Assembly: GCA_900766495.1 (NCBI GenBank)
Contig: CAAFVM010000023.1
Coordinates: 1-19,833 of the forward strand
DNA length: 19,833 nt
Reading direction: 5' to 3'
Source: Clostridia bacterium
GTDB taxonomy: Bacteria; Bacillota; Clostridia; Christensenellales; Borkfalkiaceae
The notes beneath the pieces are model-generated. The model had not been told where the DNA came from. It was given only the letters and a program-made list of their open reading frames with translations, and searched no databases. A program made the translations under genes and the position numbers. Of the stretch, positions 1 to 7,059 are shown piece after piece; the stretch's first letter is position 1, and the number at the start of each line of letters is the position of its first letter.

Positions 1-20
1 ACACGACGCTCTTCCGATCT
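1..20 (+). other. Illumina adapter remnant (assembly artefact)
   Basis: The first 20 bases, ACACGACGCTCTTCCGATCT, are identical to the 3' end of the Illumina TruSeq read-1 adapter/primer. This is not genomic sequence. It shows that coordinate 1 is a true contig end left untrimmed, so nothing can be inferred about what lies upstream. Genomic sequence begins at about base 21, directly inside a dispersed repeat module. Confidence 0.97.
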
Positions 21-24
21 ACAA

Positions 25-39
25 GCTCAACATGACAGA
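25..39 (+). repeat. Dispersed repeat fragment (gctcaacatgacaga)
   Basis: This 15-base string recurs at 19784-19798 on the plus strand and, reversed, near 16317-16331. In those places it is the left part of a larger module with an ATGACA...TGTCAT inverted repeat. The short reading frame that could be drawn through it (ATG at 32, stop at 56) is therefore repeat sequence and not the tail of a gene. Confidence 0.8.
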
Positions 40-85
40 AAACAAAGGCGACGAGTAAAAAAACAAACTTTCTCTACTGTTTTCT

Positions 86-109
86 GTAGGGGCGACCAGT
101 GGTCGCCCG
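86..109 (+). repeat. GGGCGACC hairpin module, copy 1
   Basis: Bases 90-108 form a perfect inverted repeat: 9-bp arms GGGCGACCA/TGGTCGCCC around one central base. The 24 bases 86-109 match the reverse complement of 16408-16431 with one substitution in the centre. A third copy with a different loop is the lexA terminator at 19474-19491. Unlike the other two copies, this one has no T-run after it, so it need not terminate transcription. Confidence 0.85.
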
Positions 110-177
110 CTGTCTGTCAACAAAACGTTTTTTTCCACACCCGCCCATTCAAACAAAGCGTTACGCTAAACACCCCC

Positions 178-215
178 TGTCATTCCGAGCGAAACCTGGG
201 AATCTCGTGGAAACG
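178..215 (+). repeat. TGTCATTCCGAG dispersed repeat module, copy 1
   Basis: A 38-base module that begins TGTCATTCCGAGCGAA and ends TCTCGTGGAAACG. The same module occurs at 13889-13926 (identical over its length), reversed within 16264-16306, and cut off by the contig end at 19810-19833. It does not code for anything recognisable. Sequences of this type are common in intergenic DNA of gut bacterial genomes, from general knowledge and not from a search. Confidence 0.88.
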
Positions 216-221
216 AACTCT

Positions 222-291
222 TTCTTCTTCCCCGCGACGATGTATTTCTGTTGTTTAAGTTCCACTCCGCGAGGGTTAAATAGTGCCGTCA
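222..291 (+). repeat. CCCCGCG...CGCGAGGG hairpin repeat, diverged copy
   Basis: A roughly 70-base element related to the tandem units at 19501-19748. It has a left arm with CCCCGCG (near 230-236) and a right arm CCGCGAGGG (near 268-276), then a tail resembling the unit end (TAGTGCCGTCA). The arms pair as CCC-CGCG with CGCG-a-GGG. It directly follows the 178-215 module, the same order as at 13889-14004. Bases 292-360 contain a further degenerate piece (CTTTCGCGGCAG) and nothing else I recognise. Confidence 0.75.
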
Positions 292-362
292 CTTTTGCAA
301 ACCTTGCTTTCGCGGCAGAACACCTAAACTATAATAAATGGTCTAGAGCGAAGAATAAAAAA

Positions 363-394
363 CGCCGTTAATCGACTTATAGCCGCACTTTTTT
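363..394 (+). repeat. TTAAT-loop short repeat, copy 1
   Basis: A 32-base element consisting of CGCCG-TTAAT-CGAC, then CTTATAGCCG, then CAC and a T-run. Close relatives lie at 4933-4964, 16439-16469 (reverse) and 19436-19468. The TTAAT core and the closing T-run are constant while the flanking bases vary. It faces the 3' end of the peptidase gene but the peptidase has its own terminator nearer to it. Confidence 0.75.
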
Positions 395-430
395 AAAAAC
401 CTCCCGCATACAAAGCACAAAAAACAACAT

Positions 431-469
431 AAAAAACGCCCGCGAAATGCTATAAGCAAAACGCGGGCG
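431..469 (-). terminator. Intrinsic terminator of the peptidase gene
   Basis: Bases 437-444 and 462-469 are perfect complementary arms (CGCCCGCG/CGCGGGCG). A second short inner stem TGC/GCA lies in the loop between symmetrical AAA/AAA stretches. Read on the minus strand the stem is followed immediately by TTTTTT and a T-rich tail (436 downwards). It sits about 35 bases after the peptidase stop codon, as expected for Rho-independent termination. Confidence 0.9.
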
Positions 470-504
470 CAATATAACGCAATACAACAAACTATAAAAT
501 CAAC

Positions 505-2190
505 TTATTTCTCAAGTTCTTTCAAAAGCTTTTCGCTCTTTTCGGCAACCTCTTTCAAAGCGCCTTTTTCAAACGGCGATTTAATGCCGACCTCTTTAAG
601 CATATCGGTAAAAAATTCCGAGCCGTAATGCGAAGTGAACTTATAATAACGGTTGAACGCGTCGCCGTAATTTTCAAGCGAAGCAAACAAAAATTGAAGC
701 GCGTCGGACTGCGCAAGGCAGTAATCTATATAATAAAACGGCGATTCGTAAATGTGCATCTGATACTGCCAGCGCGTGCCTTTTTCAAAATACCTCATGC
801 CCTTGGTGTTAAGATATGGGCGGAATTTGGCTTCCAACTCGTTCCAGGCGGCGTTTCTTTCGGCGGGCGTCATATCGGGATTTTCATAAACGATATGCTG
901 GAACGCGTCTACCACGGTGCCGTAGGTCAGGAAAGACAGGCTGTCTAACAAATGCTTGTATTTATAATCGTTCGCCCTGCCCGCAAAGAATTTATCGATG
1001 AATTTCCAGCAGAAAAACTCCATGCTCATCGAGTGGGTTTCGGCGGTTTCCATGCCGAGCGGGCATTCGGGGTCGAGGTTGTTTTTAAACGCCAGATAGC
1101 TTGCGAACGCATGCCCCGCTTCGTGGGTTAAAACGTCCACGTCGCCCGAACTTCCGTTAAAGTTGGCAAGAATGAACGGCTGTTTGTATTTGGGGAATTC
1201 GGTGCAATAACCGCCGCCCCATTTGCCCTCGCGCGAGAGTACGTCGAACGCCTCGTTTTCAAGCATCATATCTATAAACTCGCCGGTTTCCTTGCTCATT
1301 TCGCGGTACATTTCGCGCCCGGCGTTAAACATTCCGTTAGCGTCAAGCACGGGTTCGGGGTCGCCGCAAGCGAAACACACGCCGTAATCGTAAAGCTTCA
1401 TATCGGAAATTCCAAGCTTTTCGGCGCGGGCTTTTCTTACGCGGCTGACCACGGGAACAACGTCGTTAAGCACGTTTTCGCGGAATTTTTCAACCATTTC
1501 GCGGTTATAGCACAGCCTGCCCATTTTGTAATAGCCAAGCTCGACATAGTTTTTATAACCCATTTTTTGCGCCATACGCGTGCGCACTTTAACAAGCTTG
1601 TCGTAAATGCCGTCAAGCAGTTCGGAGTTCTGCTCGAAAGTGGCGCCCAACGCGTCGAACGCGCGTTTTCTTACCTCGCGGTCGCCGTCGTCCATATATT
1701 TTTTAAGCAAAGTAAGCGGAAGTTTTTTGCCGTCGAAATCAACGGTAAACTCGCTCATAAACGTGGCGTATTGATTTACCAAAGCGCTTTCTTCGCGCAG
1801 TTCGTCAACCACCCTTTCGTCCAACGCTTTAAGCGACACTTCGTACGATTTGTATATGGGCGCGGGCAAAGCCTTTTCCACCTCCGCTCGGAACGGCGTT
1901 TGAAGCATGGCTTTCATATAGGCAATCTGCGCGCCGGAAAGCAGCGGCAACTGATTTTCGTAATATTCTTTTTCGCCCTTATAAAACTCGTCCTTGGTGT
2001 TGCACGACCAGCGCATATACGACAAAGACGACGCGGTTGTAAGTTCCACCTCGGCGTTTAAAAGAGTTTTGCGCGCGGCAAGAACCTCGGCTGCGCTTTT
2101 TGCGTTTAAAATTTTTTCGGTTTGCTCTTCGTAAACCTTTTTAATCTCTTCCACGTCAACGCGGACGTAAGGTATTTCGCTTACTTTCAT
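505..2190 (-). CDS. pepF: M3 family oligoendopeptidase (PepF-like zinc metallopeptidase)
   Basis: The 561-residue protein is a cytoplasmic zinc peptidase of the thimet/oligoendopeptidase F group that cuts short peptides, probably in peptide turnover. The catalytic motif H356-E-A-G-H360 is preceded by DVLT, and the third zinc ligand is probably E384 in ETAETHSM, 24 residues on, the usual M3 arrangement. The helical N-terminal half and conserved C-terminal AQSDALQF-type segment fit the family length. I chose ATG 2190 because AGGTG lies six bases before it. The longer open frame to 2256 would run through the acpP terminator. There is no signal peptide. Two TATTACGA repeats 10 bp apart lie just upstream (2200-2217) and no clear promoter was found, so it may depend partly on read-through from acpP. 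The family is sure. The exact subfamily (PepF rather than another M3B group) is less so. Confidence 0.93.
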   Translation of the reverse strand: MKVSEIPYVRVDVEEIKKVYEEQTEKILNAKSAAEVLAARKTLLNAEVELTTASSLSYMRWSCNTKDEFYKGEKEYYENQLPLLSGAQIAYMKAMLQTPFRAEVEKALPAPIYKSYEVSLKALDERVVDELREESALVNQYATFMSEFTVDFDGKKLPLTLLKKYMDDGDREVRKRAFDALGATFEQNSELLDGIYDKLVKVRTRMAQKMGYKNYVELGYYKMGRLCYNREMVEKFRENVLNDVVPVVSRVRKARAEKLGISDMKLYDYGVCFACGDPEPVLDANGMFNAGREMYREMSKETGEFIDMMLENEAFDVLSREGKWGGGYCTEFPKYKQPFILANFNGSSGDVDVLTHEAGHAFASYLAFKNNLDPECPLGMETAETHSMSMEFFCWKFIDKFFAGRANDYKYKHLLDSLSFLTYGTVVDAFQHIVYENPDMTPAERNAAWNELEAKFRPYLNTKGMRYFEKGTRWQYQMHIYESPFYYIDYCLAQSDALQFLFASLENYGDAFNRYYKFTSHYGSEFFTDMLKEVGIKSPFEKGALKEVAEKSEKLLKELEK

Positions 2191-2228
2191 AAATTCACCT
2201 CGTAATAGTTCGTAATAACTTATTAAAC

Positions 2229-2267
2229 TAAAAAAATAAAGGCGAGCGGATAGCAACCCGTTCGCCC
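2229..2267 (-). terminator. Intrinsic terminator after acpP
   Basis: On the minus strand GGCGAACGG and CCGCTCGCC (2258-2266 and 2241-2249) form a stem with one mismatch and a 7-base loop, followed by TTTATTTTTTTA. It starts about 11 bases beyond the acpP stop. It separates acpP from the peptidase gene and argues against the longer peptidase start. Confidence 0.85.
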
Positions 2268-2277
2268 GATATTCAAA

Positions 2278-2514
2278 TTATTTTGCGTTTTTATCGATAA
2301 GCGCAACAATGTCGCCCACGGTTTTGATGTTCGCGGCGTCGTCTTCCGATATCGTTATACCGTATTCTTCTTCAAGCCCCATAAGCATTTCGACGATGTC
2401 GAGCGAATCGGCGCCGAAATCCTTTATAATTTCTTTGTCGGCAGTGACGGAAGCTTTATCGATTCCCAGTTGAGCGGCAATAAGTGCCGAAACTTTTTCT
2501 AACGTATTTTCCAT
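2278..2514 (-). CDS. acpP: Acyl carrier protein
   Basis: This 78-residue acidic protein has the length and helix pattern of type II fatty acid synthase acyl carrier proteins. The motif GADSLDIVEM contains S37, the serine that receives 4'-phosphopantetheine from holo-ACP synthase. Acyl chains are then carried as thioesters through fatty acid elongation in the cytoplasm. The ATG at 2514 is preceded by AGGAG six bases upstream. It has its own near-consensus promoter (2598-2626) and a terminator, so it looks monocistronic. That is unlike many bacteria, where acpP lies among fab genes; no fab gene is in this window. A 16-bp palindrome lies in the leader. The identity is secure, although a second specialised ACP elsewhere in the genome cannot be excluded. 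Confidence 0.96.
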   Translation of the reverse strand: MENTLEKVSALIAAQLGIDKASVTADKEIIKDFGADSLDIVEMLMGLEEEYGITISEDDAANIKTVGDIVALIDKNAK

Positions 2515-2540
2515 AAAAATCTCCTGAAATATCGTTTTAA

Positions 2541-2556
2541 TATTGCCGCGGCAATA
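2541..2556. promoter_or_regulatory. 16-bp perfect palindrome in the acpP leader
   Basis: TATTGCCGCGGCAATA is a perfect palindrome between the acpP promoter and its ribosome binding site. A related half-site, ATTGCCCGCG on the minus strand, lies about 20 bases nearer the promoter. It could be an operator for a dimeric repressor or an RNA hairpin near the ribosome binding site. It does not resemble the FapR operator as I know it. Confidence 0.5.
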
Positions 2557-2597
2557 ATGAAAGCCAAAAACGCGGGCAATAAAGATTTTACTTTAAT

Positions 2598-2626
2598 ATA
2601 TTAACAAACATAACCGCAGTTGTCAA
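2598..2626 (-). promoter_or_regulatory. Sigma-A type promoter of acpP
   Basis: On the minus strand TTGACA (2621-2626) is followed after exactly 17 bases by TAATAT (2598-2603). This is a perfect -35 and a one-mismatch -10 at ideal spacing. The predicted start near 2591 gives a leader of about 75 bases before the acpP ATG. Confidence 0.88.
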
Positions 2627-2703
2627 GCAATTTAACCGAGTTTACCGTTTTGCAGCTTTTTTAACGGCTTTTAACGCCGACAAAACGCGGTTTTTCGTCG
2701 TTT

Positions 2704-4881
2704 TTACTTCGCGGCGGCAAGATTAGGCTTGCTTTTAAGGCTTAAACCTATCCTGTGCTTCTTCACGTCCACAGAAATGACGGTAGCTTCAACCACGTCG
2801 CCCACTTTAAGTACCTCGCTCGGGTGGCGTATGAAGCGGTCGGAAATCTGCGAAACGTGAACAAGTCCGTCCTGATGCACGCCTATATCGATAAACGCGC
2901 CGAAATCTATAACGTTGCGCACGGTGCCTTTAACTTTCATTCCGGGTTTAAGGTCGTTTATGTCCATAATGTCCGCGCGAAGCATAGGCTTGGGCAGGCT
3001 GTCGCGCACGTCGCGCCCGGGTTTCAAAAGCTCGGCTACCACGTCGGAAAGGGTAAGTTCGCCAAGTCCGGTCTGCTCGCAAACTTTTGCTGTTCCGTAG
3101 GCTTTGATTTTTGCGGAAAGTTCGGCAAGCGTGCCGTTTTTCACATCCTCTTCGGTATAGCCGAAAAGTTTTAAAAGCTTATCGGTTGCTTCATACGATT
3201 CGGGGTGTACGCCGGTATTGTCGAACACGTTGGCGGCGCCGGGAATACGCGTAAAGCCCGCGCACTGCGTAAACGCTTTTTCGCCGAGTTTAGCTACTTT
3301 AAGCAATTCTTTTCTCGACTTGAACTTGCCGTTTTTCTCGCGGTAAGCGACTATGTTTTTGGCAATGGACGAGTTAAGCCCCGAAATGTAAGAAAGCAGT
3401 TGCACGCTTGCGGTGTTAAGGTCGGCGCCCACTTTGTTAACGCAGTCTTCAACAACGCCCTCAAGCACGCTGTCAAGCCTGTTTTCGGGCATATCGTGCT
3501 GATACTGCCCCACGCCTATCGACTTGGGGTCGATTTTTATAAGCTCGGCAAGCGGGTCTTGCAATCTTCTTGCAATCGACACTGCGGAGCGTTCCGAAAC
3601 GTCGTAATCCGGGAATTCCTCGGCACCGAGTTTCGAAGCCGAATAAACCGAAGCGCCCGCTTCGCTTACCACAACGTAGCCCACCTTTCCGCCATATTCT
3701 TTTACTATTTCCGAAACGATAATTTCGCTTTCTTTCGAAGCGGTTCCGTTGCCTATCGATATAACCTGCACGCCGTATTTATCTATAAGTTTGCGTACAA
3801 CGGCTTTACCCTCTTCCACCTTGCTTTGCGGCGGAGTGGGATATATAACCGTTTTGTCAAGCACTTTGCCGGTTTCGTCAACCACGCACAGCTTGCAACC
3901 CGTGCGGTATGCGGGGTCCCAGCCGAGAGTTACCTTGTCTTTAACGGGCGGCTGCATTAAAAGCGGGCGCAGGTTTACGCCGAACATTTTTATGGCTTGC
4001 TCGCTCGCCTCGTCGGTAAGGTCGTTTCTCACCTCGCGTTCGATGGACGGGGCGATAAGCCTGTCGTAAGCGTCGGCGGCTGCTTTTTCTACGTAAGGAG
4101 TGAATATACTGCCCGCTTTCACGTAAGAAGCCATGCACACGCGCGCGCCGAAATCCTTATCGATGCCCACTTTAACCTTTAAATAGCCCTCTTTTTCGCC
4201 GCGGTTTATGGCAAGCACGCGGTGGCTTTTTATTTCGGAAACGGGTTCGGCATAATCGGCGTAGTCTTCATAAACTTTTGCCTCTTCGTCGGTAGTATCT
4301 TTCATTTTCGAAGATATTTCGCCGTTTCTGGTAAATATTTTGCGCAGTTTTTTGCGAAGTTCGGCGTCGTCCGAAATTTTTTCGGCTATAATATCGCTTG
4401 CTCCCGCCAAAGCTTCCGCCGCTGTTTTTACGCCGAGTTCTTCGTTTATATAAGGTTCGGCGTAACTTTCGGGCTTGCCCTCTTTGATTTCCTGCGCGAG
4501 CATGAGTTCGGCAAGCGGTTGAAGCCCTTTCGCGATAGCCACCGAAGCGCGGGTCTTTTTCTTCTGCTTATAAGGTCTGTAAATATCCTCAACCTCGGTA
4601 AGCGTTTGCGCAACCGAAAGAGCCGCGGCTATTTCGTCGTTGAATTTGCCCTGCTCGGTTATGGCGTTCGCTACCTCTGTTTTTCTGTCTTCGAGGTTGC
4701 GAAGATAGGTAAGCCTGTCGGAAAGTTCGCGCAGGACCTGGTCGTCGATATGCCCGGTAAGTTCTTTGCGGTAACGGGCTATGAACGGAATGGTGTTGCC
4801 CTCGTCCAAAAGTTCCACAACGTTTTTCACGTGTTCGCTTTTAAGCCCGAATTCTTCGGTGATTTTTGCTAAAATATCCAT
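2704..4881 (-). CDS. tex: Tex family RNA-binding S1 protein (transcription accessory protein)
   Basis: The 725-residue protein matches the full Tex architecture. A helical N-terminal domain opens MDILAKITEEFGL and contains NTIPFIARYRKE near 30-40. An RNase H-like (YqgF) domain starts around G320-W-D322. Helix-hairpin-helix segments lie near 490-560 (SYISGLNSSIAKNIVAYREKNG region), and a C-terminal S1 domain at about 647-716 (GMKVKGTVRNVIDFGAFIDIG, DGLVHVSQIS). Tex is a conserved cytoplasmic nucleic-acid binding protein linked to transcription and ribosome-associated quality control. Its precise role in Firmicutes is not settled. ATG 4881 has AGGGGAT upstream and a TATAAT box at 4911-4916. No convincing terminator follows the stop, so transcripts may run into acpP. 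Its position after the glycogen cluster shows no evident functional link. Confidence 0.96.
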   Translation of the reverse strand: MDILAKITEEFGLKSEHVKNVVELLDEGNTIPFIARYRKELTGHIDDQVLRELSDRLTYLRNLEDRKTEVANAITEQGKFNDEIAAALSVAQTLTEVEDIYRPYKQKKKTRASVAIAKGLQPLAELMLAQEIKEGKPESYAEPYINEELGVKTAAEALAGASDIIAEKISDDAELRKKLRKIFTRNGEISSKMKDTTDEEAKVYEDYADYAEPVSEIKSHRVLAINRGEKEGYLKVKVGIDKDFGARVCMASYVKAGSIFTPYVEKAAADAYDRLIAPSIEREVRNDLTDEASEQAIKMFGVNLRPLLMQPPVKDKVTLGWDPAYRTGCKLCVVDETGKVLDKTVIYPTPPQSKVEEGKAVVRKLIDKYGVQVISIGNGTASKESEIIVSEIVKEYGGKVGYVVVSEAGASVYSASKLGAEEFPDYDVSERSAVSIARRLQDPLAELIKIDPKSIGVGQYQHDMPENRLDSVLEGVVEDCVNKVGADLNTASVQLLSYISGLNSSIAKNIVAYREKNGKFKSRKELLKVAKLGEKAFTQCAGFTRIPGAANVFDNTGVHPESYEATDKLLKLFGYTEEDVKNGTLAELSAKIKAYGTAKVCEQTGLGELTLSDVVAELLKPGRDVRDSLPKPMLRADIMDINDLKPGMKVKGTVRNVIDFGAFIDIGVHQDGLVHVSQISDRFIRHPSEVLKVGDVVEATVISVDVKKHRIGLSLKSKPNLAAAK

Positions 4882-4910
4882 AAAACGTATCCCCTGTTTT
4901 TTCCTGTCGT

Positions 4911-4916
4911 ATTATA
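4911..4916 (-). promoter_or_regulatory. -10 box upstream of tex
   Basis: A perfect TATAAT on the minus strand lies about 30 bases upstream of the tex start codon. The best -35 candidate (TTAACG, 19 bases upstream) is weak and falls inside a dispersed repeat, so the promoter is only tentatively assigned. Confidence 0.45.
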
Positions 4917-4925
4917 TGTTTTTTT

Positions 4926-4971
4926 GCGATATAGCCGTTAATCGGCTTATAGCGCGACTTTTTTATTTTTT
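4926..4971 (+). repeat. TTAAT-loop short repeat with plus-strand terminator shape
   Basis: Bases 4933-4964 are the second copy of the short repeat seen at 363-394. Here the loop TTAAT is flanked by AGCCG/CGGCT, and an outer GCG/CGC plus TAT/ATA extends the hairpin. On the plus strand it is followed by GAC and a long T-run. No plus-strand gene reads into it, so its terminator shape may be incidental. It fills the gap between the amylase stop and the tex promoter. Confidence 0.65.
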
Positions 4972-5017
4972 TAAGTTTAAATTAATTTATTCTTTTCGTA
5001 TTTTTACGCGTTAAAAA

Positions 5018-7000
5018 TCAAAACGCCAGTATCTTAAAGCTTTCGGGCGGAATTTCGAAGCGCGTTTTCAGTTCTTCGTTTTTCCTTGCCGAAAAGGCTT
5101 TTTCTTTAAAGTTACCGAAAATATCAAGTTCGAGCGCGCCGCGGCTTAAAGTAACTTCGCGCGTAAACCAATCGGCGTTCACGAAAACCGCAACGCCCAT
5201 GCTTTGGTTGGTACGCGAAAAGCCGAACAACCCGCCCTCGGCAACAAGCACTTCGCACTTGCCGTCTTTAAACACGGGCAGGTCGCGCCGCACCGCCGCT
5301 AGTGCCGAAAACAAAGCTATAAGCCCGTTATCGAGGTTTTTCCAGTTAAAACAACGGCGGTTATACGGGTCGAGGTCGCCCTGCATTCCCTCCTCGTCGC
5401 CATAATAAAGCGACGGAACGCCGTATAAAAAATATTGTAGCGCCGCGCAAAGTTTTAACAGCTTTTTACCCTTTTCGTATTCGGCTTCGGTAAGATAATT
5501 ATCAGCCATGTCGGCTTTGTTTTCAAGCGGTTTGTTTCTTCCCAGCGCGTTTATTATACGAACCGTATCGTGAGTGGAAAGCGAATTCATAAGCGCGTTA
5601 AGCGCGGGCAACGGGTAATTGTTTATCTGCTCGCGCACGGTTGCCGCAAGCAAAGCGCTTTTGCCCGTTTTCGCGTAGTTAATAATGGCGTCTTTAAGCG
5701 GATAGTTCATAACCGAATGAAGTTCGCCGCCCGTAAAATATTCACGCCGAACTCCGTAGGCGATTTTGCTTGTGGCGTCTTCCCACACCTCGCCTATCAA
5801 AAAGCGGTTGCCGAATTCGTCTAACTTGTTTTTTATTTTGCAAATAAACTCGTCGGTAAGCTCGTCGGCAACGTCGAGCCGCACGCCGTAAACGCCCGCT
5901 TTAAGGTATTTTTCCAGAACGCCGCCGTCGCCCGCAATAAAATTCTGGAACGACTTGCAGTTTTTGTTTATGGACGGCAGACTTTTAAAGCCCCACCAGC
6001 TTTCGTAATCGTTCGGGTAGTTTTTAAAAGTAAACCACTCATAATAAGGCGAGTTCTTATCGCGATAAGCGCCGACGTTTTCGCCGTAATCGCCGTATTT
6101 GTTAAAATATTTGCTGCCCGCGCCCACGTGGTTGAACACGCCGTCGATAATAACTCTGATATTTTCTTTTTCGCAGACTTTCAAAAACTCGAAAAACGCC
6201 TCGTCGCCGCCTAAAACCTCGTCCACGCTCATATAATCGCCGGTATCGTAGCGGTGCGAAGAATAAGCCGTGAAAATAGGGTTCAGATAAATAGCGGTTA
6301 CGCCGAGCGACTTTATATAACCGAGTTTAGAAACAATTCCCTGAAAGTTGCCGCCGAAAAATTCGTTGTTGCGCACAACGCCGTCGAGGTCGCGAAATTT
6401 AGGTTCGCCGCCCCAGTCTTCGCGTTTTTGCTTGCCTTTACCCACCGAAAAATCGCCCTTTTTGCAGAACCTGTCGGGAAAAATCTGGTAAATCACCCCG
6501 CCTTTCACCCATTCCGGCACATTATAATCAGCGGGGTAAACGGTTAATTGCCAGCTTTTTATGTTGCCGCCGTCGCCCTTCGAAGTTGCTGTAAGGTCGC
6601 CGCCCGCGCCGAACAAAACGCCGTCCGCGTTGAACCTGTAATAATATAATCCGCGTTTGAGTTCTATAAAAAATTCGAATATTTTAACGTTTTCGCCGCG
6701 AAAATCGTTCGTTTCGGTGTAAAAAGCAAATCCGTCTTTATCTGCGGTTACTTTTTCGTTTATTCCGCGCGAATTTGCGGGCATAACGGTAAAACTGCCC
6801 GCTCCGCCGTTCGCGCCCGCCACGCCGCACGCCCCGCAACAATCGCAGGCGGGAGCGGAAGCGCAGAAAATTTCAAGCGTTACGTTTTCGGCGGACGACA
6901 AAACGCAAATACGGAAGGGCGTATTTTCTTTAACGCCCCCCCGCACGCTTTTATAAAGTTGATTTAAAGGGTCAAATTCAAAATACATAAGTAAACGCAT
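5018..7000 (-). CDS. GH13 neopullulanase / cyclomaltodextrinase-like alpha-glucosidase
   Basis: The 660-residue protein belongs to glycoside hydrolase family 13, most like the neopullulanase/maltogenic amylase group. It probably hydrolyses maltodextrins and branched glycogen fragments in the cytoplasm, as no signal peptide is visible. The N-terminal beta domain (1-155) precedes the barrel (YQIFPDRF, 171-178). The conserved regions are D286GVFNH, GVRLD376VAD (nucleophile), IGE404VWED (acid/base) and STH477D478 (transition-state Asp). An odd Cys/Gly/Ala stretch lies at 46-69 (ACDCCGACGVAG). The start is uncertain: neither ATG 7000 nor ATG 6988 has a good ribosome binding site, and a 7-bp GC hairpin abuts the start. 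It lies 59 bases after glgP in the glycogen cluster. Family certain, exact specificity (pullulan, cyclodextrin, maltose) not. Confidence 0.9.
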   Translation of the reverse strand: MRLLMYFEFDPLNQLYKSVRGGVKENTPFRICVLSSAENVTLEIFCASAPACDCCGACGVAGANGGAGSFTVMPANSRGINEKVTADKDGFAFYTETNDFRGENVKIFEFFIELKRGLYYYRFNADGVLFGAGGDLTATSKGDGGNIKSWQLTVYPADYNVPEWVKGGVIYQIFPDRFCKKGDFSVGKGKQKREDWGGEPKFRDLDGVVRNNEFFGGNFQGIVSKLGYIKSLGVTAIYLNPIFTAYSSHRYDTGDYMSVDEVLGGDEAFFEFLKVCEKENIRVIIDGVFNHVGAGSKYFNKYGDYGENVGAYRDKNSPYYEWFTFKNYPNDYESWWGFKSLPSINKNCKSFQNFIAGDGGVLEKYLKAGVYGVRLDVADELTDEFICKIKNKLDEFGNRFLIGEVWEDATSKIAYGVRREYFTGGELHSVMNYPLKDAIINYAKTGKSALLAATVREQINNYPLPALNALMNSLSTHDTVRIINALGRNKPLENKADMADNYLTEAEYEKGKKLLKLCAALQYFLYGVPSLYYGDEEGMQGDLDPYNRRCFNWKNLDNGLIALFSALAAVRRDLPVFKDGKCEVLVAEGGLFGFSRTNQSMGVAVFVNADWFTREVTLSRGALELDIFGNFKEKAFSARKNEELKTRFEIPPESFKILAF

Positions 7001-7002
7001 TC

Positions 7003-7034
7003 GCCGCGCCGACTATAAAAACAAAAAGCGCGGC
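7003..7034 (-). other. GC hairpin between glgP and the amylase start
   Basis: GCCGCGC and GCGCGGC (7028-7034 and 7003-7009) are perfect 7-bp arms around an 18-base loop, ending two bases before the amylase ATG. There is no T-run after it, so it is not an intrinsic terminator. It could limit translation of the amylase or stabilise the upstream glgP mRNA end. Next to it a 14-base string (ACAAAATTATTTAA) is duplicated at 7037-7050 and 7054-7067, the second copy covering the glgP stop. Confidence 0.5.
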
Positions 7035-7059
7035 AAACAAAATTATTTAAACGACAAAA

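Noticed and set aside
32..58. Possible C-terminal end of an upstream gene (MTENKGDE, then stop)
   Set aside because: The sequence belongs to the gctcaacatgacaga repeat found twice more in non-coding DNA, and the bases before it are adapter.
99..371. Open frame of about 90 codons on the plus strand
   Set aside because: It runs entirely through dispersed repeat modules (86-109 edge, 178-215, 222-291, 363-394), lacks a ribosome binding site and has no family-like composition.
2200..2217. Tandem TATTACGA repeat before the peptidase start
   Set aside because: Only two 8-base copies 10 bp apart in A/T-rich sequence; too little to call an operator.
2191..2256. Longer N-terminus for the M3 peptidase
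   Set aside because: The extra 22 codons overlap the acpP terminator and have no ribosome binding site, whereas ATG 2190 has AGGTG at good spacing.
2641..2703. Terminator after tex
   Set aside because: Only short 4-5 bp stems without a following T-run on the minus strand, so no intrinsic terminator is called.
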